Source of the DNA: an uncultured Mesocricetibacter sp. | GTDB taxonomy: Bacteria; Pseudomonadota; Gammaproteobacteria; Enterobacterales; Pasteurellaceae | Reading direction: 5' to 3' | Assembly (NCBI GenBank): GCA_905373425.1 | Contig: CAJPST010000153.1 | Coordinates: 1 to 5,032 of the forward strand | Length of the DNA: 5,032 nt | Shown: in pieces, positions 1-5,032 of the stretch | How positions within the stretch are numbered: position 1 is the stretch's first letter | How the letters are laid out: each line of letters opens with the position of its first letter | The notes under the pieces: generated by a model | The model's database searches: none | What the model saw: only the letters and a program-made list of their open reading frames with translations | What the model was told of the DNA's origin: nothing | Position numbers and translations under genes: made by a program

Positions 1-29
1 GTATTATCTAATTGTATTGTTCCTGCGTT

Positions 30-96
30 AAAGTGCGGTCGATTTTTCAAGGGGTTTTGTAAAACGAAAAAACACCTTCAAAATCGACCGCACTTT
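30..96 (+). terminator. Inverted pair of Haemophilus-type uptake signal sequences forming a terminator-like hairpin
   Basis: The arms are a perfect 17-base inverted repeat, AAAGTGCGGTCGATTTT at 30-46 and its complement at 80-96. Each arm contains the 9-base uptake signal core AAGTGCGGT (31-39 forward, 87-95 reverse). The intervening bases extend the stem with one bulge and one mismatch (roughly 49-58 with 69-78), and the right arm runs into a T tract (94-98). In Haemophilus influenzae and relatives, paired uptake signals between genes commonly double as rho-independent terminators. The T tract fits best for rightward transcription from a gene beyond the left edge. The hairpin also lies ~110 bases past the stop codon of the leftward regulator remnant. 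The repeat is seen directly; the terminator role is inferred. Confidence 0.85.
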
Positions 97-204
97 TTAG
101 CACCACATTACAACCGTTTTGCTGTACTGGAAACAGTAGTCTCTTCTTATGCCAACCAAGCTAAACCAAAAATAAGTTTTCCTGTCTTTTTGCGCTATGT
201 AGGG

Positions 205-1029
205 TTAACAAGATTTCCCTATAATTAATGGGCATCTCAATAAATGCGTATCAGAATTTTCTCTATGCTCAATAAGATGTAATGCGGCTTGTTTACCCAT
301 CTCATAATGTGGAAGCTCAACGGTTGTTAAAGATGGAATAAATAAATACGACATACCGACTGTATTATCGTATCCCACAACCGCCACATCTTCAGGAATT
401 CGAAAACCTTTACTCAATAGCAGTTGATAAGCAACGAAGGCAATTCGGTCATTACCACAAATCACGACATCAAACGGAAATTTTTCATTATTATTCTCTA
501 AAATTTCCATTAAAGGCTTGGCACCTCTTTTATAATCTTCGCCATCTGTTTCCATAAAAAAAGATACGGGTTCACTCGCTTTTTCTTGTGAAAACCATGC
601 TTTTTCAAACCCGGATTTACGTTTTTCCGTGGCGATATAATTATGTGGAATATGTAAAAAGAACGGTCGTTGATAACCTTGCTCAATAATCAATTTAGTA
701 AGTTCAAACTGCCCTTGAAAATCATCGGGAATATAGCTTGCGACATGAATATCGTCCGTCACGCAGTTAGCCAACACTATCGGGAAGTGTTGTAATGCTT
801 TCGGTACTTTGACTTTTTTTAAGCCATTTCGCGCAATAATAATCGCATCTGGGCGTTGTGCAATAAGAGCATCTACGCTGTGTTTTAGTGATTCTTTTTC
901 ATTTTCTATGCAATTAATCACAAAAGAATGCCAACCAAACTGGCGCACCGTTTGCTCAATCCCTAATAAGATTTCAACTGAAAAAGGGGTTGTGGCGGTT
1001 CCAAAAGATAACACACCTATGTTGTTGGA
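205..1029 (-). pseudogene. LacI-family transcriptional repressor, 5'-truncated (DNA-binding domain deleted)
   Basis: This is the periplasmic-binding-protein-like effector domain of a LacI/GalR-family repressor; it probably once controlled the adjacent lac genes and answered to a galactoside. Homology begins at the core-domain entry SNNIGVL, which corresponds to about residue 60 of E. coli LacI. It then runs through typical family blocks: CGNDRIAF (GND near 448-456), RIPEDVAVVGYDN (YDN near 364-372) and a C-terminal LLRCPLI segment before the stop at 205-207. The whole N-terminal helix-turn-helix and hinge helix (~60 residues) are absent. The reading frame stays open upstream to an ATG at 1102-1104, giving a 299-codon ORF. 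Its first ~25 codons are antisense to the permease remnant and resemble no repressor sequence. The product could not bind an operator in the family manner and would have no native promoter. The family is clear; naming it lacI would rest on context only. Confidence 0.9.
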
Positions 1030-1034
1030 GTGGC
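1012..1034. other. Deletion junction between divergent lacI-type and lacY remnants
   Basis: Leftward, minus-strand codons from about 1029 down read SNNIGVL of the repressor core. Rightward, plus-strand codons from about 1018 up read YVVGVACVYDIF of the permease; the E. coli LacY counterpart is YVIGVSCTYDVF. The two genes are divergent and both have lost their 5' portions exactly here. A single deletion spanning the repressor's N-terminal coding region, the intergenic control region and the permease's N-terminal coding region is the simplest explanation. The exact breakpoint cannot be fixed, because 1018-1029 fits both genes. Confidence 0.8.
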
Positions 1035-1569
1035 TTGTGTTTATGACATTTTTGACCAGCAATTCGGTAATTTCTTCAATACGTTTTTTGAATCTAAAGA
1101 ACAAGGAATGAAATTCTTCGGTTATGTAACAACGGGAGGAGAGCTATTAAATGCAACAATTATGTTTTTCGTGCCTTTATTGATTAATCGTATTGGGGCA
1201 AAGAATGCGTTATTGATTGCAGGAACAATTATGAGTATTCGCATTATGGGCTCATCTTTTGCAACAGAAGCATGGCATGTGATTGTATTAAAAACATTAC
1301 ATATGTTTGAAGTACCATTCTATTTGGTTGGAGTATTTAAGTATATTGCTGATGTTTTTGAAGTCCGTTTCTCCGCAACCATTTATTTAGTCTCTTGCCA
1401 CTTTTCAAAGCAGATTGGTAATATGATTTTATCGCCTGCCGTAGGGACTTTATATGACATGTATGGTTTTCAATCTACCTATTTTATCTTAGGTTGTATT
1501 GCTCTTGCATTTACATCAGTTTCTGTATTTACTTTAGTAAATACCAAGAAATTAGTGAACAACGCTTAA
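1018..1569 (+). pseudogene. lacY: Lactose permease (LacY, MFS oligosaccharide:H+ symporter), 5'-truncated
   Basis: LacY imports lactose with a proton across the inner membrane. The remnant aligns by eye without gaps to E. coli LacY from about residue 228 onward, i.e. from within transmembrane helix 7 to the C-terminus. Visible landmarks are YDIFDQQF (equivalents of Asp237 and Asp240), GYVTTGGELLNA, the INRIGAKNA loop, GTIMSIRIMGSSFAT (Arg302) and LKTLHMFEVPF (Lys319, His322, Glu325). The C-terminal proton-coupling and charge-pair residues are therefore retained. The N-terminal half, carrying the sugar-binding Glu126 and Arg144 of E. coli LacY, is gone. The frame stays open from a GTG at 1030, but that codon aligns to an internal valine and has no separate ribosome-binding site, so it is not a credible start. 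The stop lies 18 bases before lacZ, which suggests an original lacY-lacZ operon. With helices 1-6 missing, transport is not expected. Confidence 0.93.
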
Positions 1570-1574
1570 AATTC

Positions 1575-1580
1575 AGAGGA
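1575..1580 (+). promoter_or_regulatory. Ribosome-binding site of lacZ
   Basis: AGAGGA lies seven bases before the ATG at 1588, a good Shine-Dalgarno match and spacing. It supports this ATG as the lacZ start and shows that translation initiation survives although the upstream control region is lost. The site sits in the 18-base gap after the lacY stop codon. Confidence 0.8.
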
Positions 1581-1587
1581 CAGGAAA

Positions 1588-4500
1588 ATGTTATTAGCGA
1601 ATTATTATCAAGATCCTACAATTACACGAATTAATGCATTACCACATCACAGCTATTTTATTCCTTTTGCTAAAAAAGATGAGGTAGATCAATTTGCTAG
1701 AGAAAACTCTTCATTCTTTACATCATTGAATGGTCAATGGCAATTTGCTTATTATTCAAGTATGCAAGATTTGCCTGAAAAGATAAGCGAAATTCCGTTT
1801 GTAGAGCAAATCCACGTGCCTTCAAATTGGCAGAATCACGGATTTGATACTCATCAATATACCAATATTAATTATCCTTTTCCGTTTGATCCGCCTTTTG
1901 TCCCGTTAGAGAACCCTTGCGGGGTATATCAAAAGCAAGTGCAGCTGAATAAAAATCCGAATAAACGTTATTTACTGAATTTTGAAGGGGTTGATTCTTG
2001 TCTTTATGTGTATGTAAATCACGAATTTGTAGGGTATGGTTCGATTAGCCATAGTACTAATGAATTTGATATTACTGATTATCTTCACCATGGTGAAAAT
2101 ACTTTAACCGTCTTTGTTCTCAAATGGTGTGCGGGCAGTTATTTAGAAGATCAAGATAAATTCAGAATGTCGGGAATTTTTCGAGATGTCTATTTATTAG
2201 AAAGGGAACATAATTATCTGCAAGATTTGCATATTAAAACGGTGCTTTCTGAAGATTTATCCGTAGGACAAATCTATCTCGACCTAAAATTCGCAAAATG
2301 TGCGGATGATATTAGAGTGACATTGTTTGATATAACAGATCAAATTGTTCAGACAGAATGCAAAATTACAATGGATGAACAACGAACACAAATCCACTTT
2401 GATAATATTCCTTTAACTAAATCACAATTGTGGAATGCGGAAAACCCTGCGCTTTATACTTTAGTATTCCACACGGAAAACGAAACCATTACGCAAAAAG
2501 TGGGGTTCCGTAAGGTAGAAATTAAAAATGGCGTATTACTGCTGAATCATCAGCCTATTAAGTTTAAAGGTGTAAACCGCCATGACAGTGATCCGGAAAC
2601 AGGATATGCTATTTCAGTCGCTCAAGCGATGACTGATTTAACATTAATGAAGCAACATAATATTAATGCCATTCGTACCGCACATTATCCAAATTCACCG
2701 TGGTTCTGTGAGCTTTGCGATCGCTATGGTTTTTATGTAATTAGTGAAAGTGATATTGAAAGTCATGGCGCATCATTCCAAGCTATTGCACAGCCGGAAC
2801 CAAGTATCTTTTTAAATGTAGAAAACGCTAATGAAGAACAACGTATTCGCCAACAAATGATAGATAACTTTTGCTATTTTGCTCAAGAACCTTTGTATCA
2901 AACAGCCTTATTAGAGCGAACTAAAGCCAATGTGGAACGCGACAAGAATCGCAGTTCGATTTTGATTTGGTCTTTAGGCAATGAATCGGGGTATGGTAAG
3001 AATTTTGAGTATTGCGCACAATGGGTAAAAGAACGAGATCCGGATCGTTTAGTGCATTATGAAAGTAGTATTTACCAGCATTCGGCACATAAAAATAATA
3101 CTGAGCATTTAGATTTATACAGTGAAATGTATTCTGATACAGAGGTGATTGATGCCTATTTTTCCGATGTATCACAAACGAAGAAACCATTCTTATTGTG
3201 CGAATATTCTCACGCGATGGGAAATTCAAATGGTGATATGGAAGGCTATTTTCAAACATTTAATAAATATTCAGGAAGTTGTGGCGGATTTATTTGGGAA
3301 TGGTGTGATCATGCGCCATTTATTACCCCAACAAAACTAGGGTATGGCGGTGATTTTGGTGAAAAAATTCATGATGGAAATTTCTGTGTGGATGGTTTGG
3401 TTTCACCTGAACGTATTCCGCACAGTAATTTATTAGAAGTGAAAAATGTCAATCGGCCTGTACGAGCAATCTTAAATAATGATCAGGTTGAAGTGTATAA
3501 CTATTTTGACTTCACCAATTTAAAAGATAGTATTCAAATTAAATATGAGTGGGTAAAAAATGGTCAGATAACCGAAACAGGAACATTAGCGGTTGATTGT
3601 GAACCTCATAGTTCTCAAATTTTACCAATTCAACTTCCTAAAGAGCGAGGCGGATTGTTATGGTTAAACCTATCTTATTGTTCTGCTAAACAGACGGATT
3701 TATTGCAAGCTGAGCATTGCTTTGGTTTTGATCAAATTATCCTAAGTAAAGAATATACGCCGGCTATTACATTAGCTAAAGCTCAGCAGAAACCGCTAGA
3801 AATCACTGAAACAAAAAGACAAATTATTATTCAAAATAGTCAATACTATTATGAATTTAATAAAGTCACAGGGGTAATTGAGGAAATCAAAGTCAATGGT
3901 AAAGCCATTATTTATAAGCCGTTAGCGTGGAATATTTGGCGGGCTCCAACAGATAATGATCGCCTAATTCGTTCTCAATGGCAAAATGCCGGTTACGATC
4001 AAATGTATTCTAAAGTCTATGATATTTGCGCACATCTGCAAGAAAATCGCGTTGTGGTGCCAGTGAAAAGTGCATTAGTAGCGAATGCAAAATCAAAAAT
4101 CATGACATTAGAAACACAGTATTTGTTATCTGCAAATGGTGCGTTAGATATCAAAACAGATGCAATTTTCCATGAGCATTTACCATTTTTACCTCGTTTT
4201 GGGTTACGTTTCTTCTTGGATAAACAGAAAACGCCTTTTACCTATTTAGGATATGGGGCAGGAGAAAGTTATATTGATAAGCATCACGCAAGTCAATTTG
4301 GCATTTATTCAACAACAGCAGAGCAAAACCATGTCAATTATCTCAAGCCTCAAGAAAATGGTAGCCATTATGGTTGTTTTTACGTTAAAAATGATCTGAT
4401 TCAGATTGAATCGGAACAGTCATTTAGTTTCAATTTATCGCCTTATACACAAGAAGAATTGACACAGAAAATGCATTCTTATGAATTGGTTCGCGCAGGG

Positions 4501-4626
4501 TATGATGTATTGTGTATCGACTATAAAATGAGTGGTATTGGTTCAAATTCTTGCGGACCTAATTTGAAGTCAAAATATCGCTTAATAGAAAATAATATTA
4601 ATTTTAATATAAGTATCCGGTTATAA
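1588..4626 (+). CDS. lacZ: Beta-galactosidase, glycoside hydrolase family 2 (LacZ)
   Basis: This cytoplasmic enzyme hydrolyses lactose to glucose and galactose. At 1012 residues it is close to E. coli LacZ (1024 codons) and appears full length. The N-terminal sugar-binding domain (~35-205) has SNWQNHGFDTHQYTN (Asn93, matching Asn102) and YLEDQDKFRMSGIFRDVYLL. An immunoglobulin-like domain (~207-312) follows. The TIM barrel (~314-610) has GVNRHD (His332), RTAHYPN (His366) and the metal-site segment DIESHG (Glu391, His393). It also has the acid/base WSLGNESG (Glu466), the nucleophile LLCEYSHAMGNS (Glu539), GGFIWEW (Trp570) and FCVDGLV (Phe599). The C-terminal small-chain domain has WRAPTDND (786-791) and GSNSCGP with Cys989 near the E. 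coli Trp999 position, a form familiar from Bacillus/Clostridium-type enzymes. No signal peptide is seen. Oddities: Ala182 stands where E. coli has Asp201, and the native promoter is deleted. No frameshift or internal stop occurs. Confidence 0.97.
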   Translation: MLLANYYQDPTITRINALPHHSYFIPFAKKDEVDQFARENSSFFTSLNGQWQFAYYSSMQDLPEKISEIPFVEQIHVPSNWQNHGFDTHQYTNINYPFPFDPPFVPLENPCGVYQKQVQLNKNPNKRYLLNFEGVDSCLYVYVNHEFVGYGSISHSTNEFDITDYLHHGENTLTVFVLKWCAGSYLEDQDKFRMSGIFRDVYLLEREHNYLQDLHIKTVLSEDLSVGQIYLDLKFAKCADDIRVTLFDITDQIVQTECKITMDEQRTQIHFDNIPLTKSQLWNAENPALYTLVFHTENETITQKVGFRKVEIKNGVLLLNHQPIKFKGVNRHDSDPETGYAISVAQAMTDLTLMKQHNINAIRTAHYPNSPWFCELCDRYGFYVISESDIESHGASFQAIAQPEPSIFLNVENANEEQRIRQQMIDNFCYFAQEPLYQTALLERTKANVERDKNRSSILIWSLGNESGYGKNFEYCAQWVKERDPDRLVHYESSIYQHSAHKNNTEHLDLYSEMYSDTEVIDAYFSDVSQTKKPFLLCEYSHAMGNSNGDMEGYFQTFNKYSGSCGGFIWEWCDHAPFITPTKLGYGGDFGEKIHDGNFCVDGLVSPERIPHSNLLEVKNVNRPVRAILNNDQVEVYNYFDFTNLKDSIQIKYEWVKNGQITETGTLAVDCEPHSSQILPIQLPKERGGLLWLNLSYCSAKQTDLLQAEHCFGFDQIILSKEYTPAITLAKAQQKPLEITETKRQIIIQNSQYYYEFNKVTGVIEEIKVNGKAIIYKPLAWNIWRAPTDNDRLIRSQWQNAGYDQMYSKVYDICAHLQENRVVVPVKSALVANAKSKIMTLETQYLLSANGALDIKTDAIFHEHLPFLPRFGLRFFLDKQKTPFTYLGYGAGESYIDKHHASQFGIYSTTAEQNHVNYLKPQENGSHYGCFYVKNDLIQIESEQSFSFNLSPYTQEELTQKMHSYELVRAGYDVLCIDYKMSGIGSNSCGPNLKSKYRLIENNINFNISIRL

Positions 4627-4665
4627 AGAGACAATATGAGACCTTTGCAAAAAAGCCTTTCCTCC

Positions 4666-4700
4666 AACAGCCGGAACCCAAACACAGGTTTTCGGCTGTT
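4666..4700 (+). terminator. Hairpin inside the IS end, possible terminator for lacZ or the transposase
   Basis: AACAGCCG (4666-4673) pairs perfectly with CGGCTGTT (4693-4700). The stem is extended by partly paired GAACC / GGTTTT next to an eight-base loop. The right arm ends in a run of four T. For rightward transcription this could act as a weak terminator about 40-75 bases after the lacZ stop. On the minus strand it lies just downstream of the transposase stop but has no T run. The hairpin is visible; termination is inferred and the short T tract makes it uncertain. Confidence 0.4.
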
Positions 4701-4739
4701 TTCGCCCCAAATCACTCCTGATTTTACCCAAATACCCCC

Positions 4740-5032
4740 TTAATCCTCCCCGGACGCCCCATAATCAGGCATCCGGGCCGCCTTTTGGGCAGCAACAGGC
4801 ACACTTAGCCTGTTGGCGGCTTTCAACAGGTTTAAACACATCGCCTTCAGATGGCTTTGCGCACTCACTTTGAGCAGACCAAAATAGGCTGCCCGGGCGT
4901 AGCGGAATTTACGGTGCAGCGTCCCGAAGCTCTGTTCGACCACATAACGGGTTTTCGATAAATATCGGTTACGTTTGGTTTGCGCTTCCGTCAGCGGACG
5001 GTTGCGGTGGGCTTTGCGCATAATGCCGTCCA
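4740..5032 (-). CDS. IS5-family transposase, C-terminal part (5' end beyond window)
   Basis: The protein is a DDE transposase that cuts and joins the ends of its element; only its last ~97 residues are in the window. The frame is open through the right edge, with an Asp-Gly-Ile lead-in before the methionine codon at 5019-5021, so that ATG is almost certainly internal rather than a start. The visible part contains RNRYLSKTRYVVEQSFG, where the Glu of VVEQSFG is the likely third catalytic acid of the DDE triad, in the family's R-x3-E spacing. Family members often have Lys seven positions after this Glu; here it is His followed by Arg-Lys. The tail SHLKAMCLNLLKAANRL is typical of the family's C-terminal helix. 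The two catalytic Asp residues are outside the window. Transcription points towards lacZ. Higher GC than the lac genes supports separate ancestry. It looks undamaged over the visible part. Confidence 0.88.
   Translation of the reverse strand, partial: DGIMRKAHRNRPLTEAQTKRNRYLSKTRYVVEQSFGTLHRKFRYARAAYFGLLKVSAQSHLKAMCLNLLKAANRLSVPVAAQKAARMPDYGASGED

Larger units (their letters stand above)
4638..5032. mobile_element. IS5-family insertion sequence, IS1106-like (one end; continues past right edge)
   Basis: The sequence changes abruptly after lacZ to GC-richer DNA that opens with GAGACCTTTGCAAAA, which I recognise as the terminal sequence of IS1106-like elements of Neisseria. A leftward transposase gene follows, its stop ~100 bases inside the end, as expected for the 3' side of such an element. 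A full IS1106 is a little over 1 kb, so most of it should lie beyond the window. The opposite terminal repeat and any target-site duplication cannot be seen, so whether the copy is complete is unknown. Family assignment is confident; the specific IS1106 name comes from memory of the sequence. Confidence 0.82.

Noticed and set aside
1..228. Plus-strand frame open from the left edge to a TAA at 226-228.
   Set aside because: It reads straight through the uptake-signal hairpin and overlaps the 3' end of the regulator remnant on the other strand; the translation resembles no family I recognise. Such frames across uptake-signal hairpins arise by chance.
1030..1032. GTG as a possible start for a shortened permease.
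   Set aside because: It aligns to an internal valine within helix 7 of LacY, has no separate Shine-Dalgarno, and would make a protein lacking the sugar-binding half.
809..1111. 100-codon plus-strand ORF.
   Set aside because: It is the antisense shadow of the repressor remnant, crossing the deletion junction, with no recognisable domain.
2498..2506. AAGTGGGGT, one base from the Haemophilus uptake core; also ACCGCACAT near 2677.
   Set aside because: Single-mismatch copies are expected by chance in several kilobases and both lie in lacZ codons; only the pair at 31-39 and 87-95 is exact.
2921..3340. Two small ORFs, minus 2921-3259 and plus 3149-3340, inside lacZ.
   Set aside because: Both lie wholly within the conserved catalytic region of lacZ in other frames and show no family resemblance.
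4521..4715. 64-codon minus-strand ORF over the lacZ end and the IS end.
   Set aside because: It straddles two unrelated sequences (lacZ 3' end and IS terminus) and has no recognisable content.
4846..4855. TTCAGATGGC, one base from the Neisseria uptake sequence TTCAGACGGC.
   Set aside because: It is a mismatch within conserved transposase codons (Ser-His-Leu-Lys) and better explained as coding sequence than as an uptake signal.

Overview
The window holds the wreck of a lactose-utilisation locus, followed by the end of an insertion sequence. The organism is most likely one of the Pasteurellaceae (Haemophilus-like). The lac DNA is AT-rich, and the left edge carries a head-to-head pair of the Haemophilus-type DNA uptake signal AAGTGCGGT. 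The last ~400 bases are visibly richer in GC and resemble the Neisseria element IS1106. A Neisseria-type host that acquired Haemophilus DNA cannot be excluded from this window alone.

Layout. Positions 1-204 hold no convincing gene, only the uptake-signal hairpin (30-96), which looks like an intrinsic terminator. Positions 205-~1029 (minus strand) hold the effector-binding part of a LacI-family repressor without its helix-turn-helix. From ~1018 to 1569 (plus strand) lies the C-terminal ~45% of a LacY-type lactose permease. The two meet tail-to-tail at their missing 5' ends. One deletion therefore appears to have removed the repressor's DNA-binding domain, the divergent promoter/operator region and the first ~230 residues of the permease. 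Immediately downstream, 1588-4626 is a full-length lacZ-type beta-galactosidase with catalytic residues in place and its own Shine-Dalgarno. Eleven bases after its stop codon an IS5-family, IS1106-like element begins (4638). Its transposase gene runs leftward and enters from beyond the right edge.

How the parts work together. The ancestral arrangement was probably a divergent regulator and a lacY-lacZ operon. In the present form, regulated lactose uptake and hydrolysis is broken: there is no DNA-binding repressor, no native promoter and no complete permease. The enzyme gene remains open but would depend on read-through or an accidental promoter. I see no previously undescribed system here. 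The most informative signals are the deletion junction, the stranded lacZ, an unusual residue at its Asp201-equivalent position, and the meeting of Haemophilus-type and Neisseria-type sequence.
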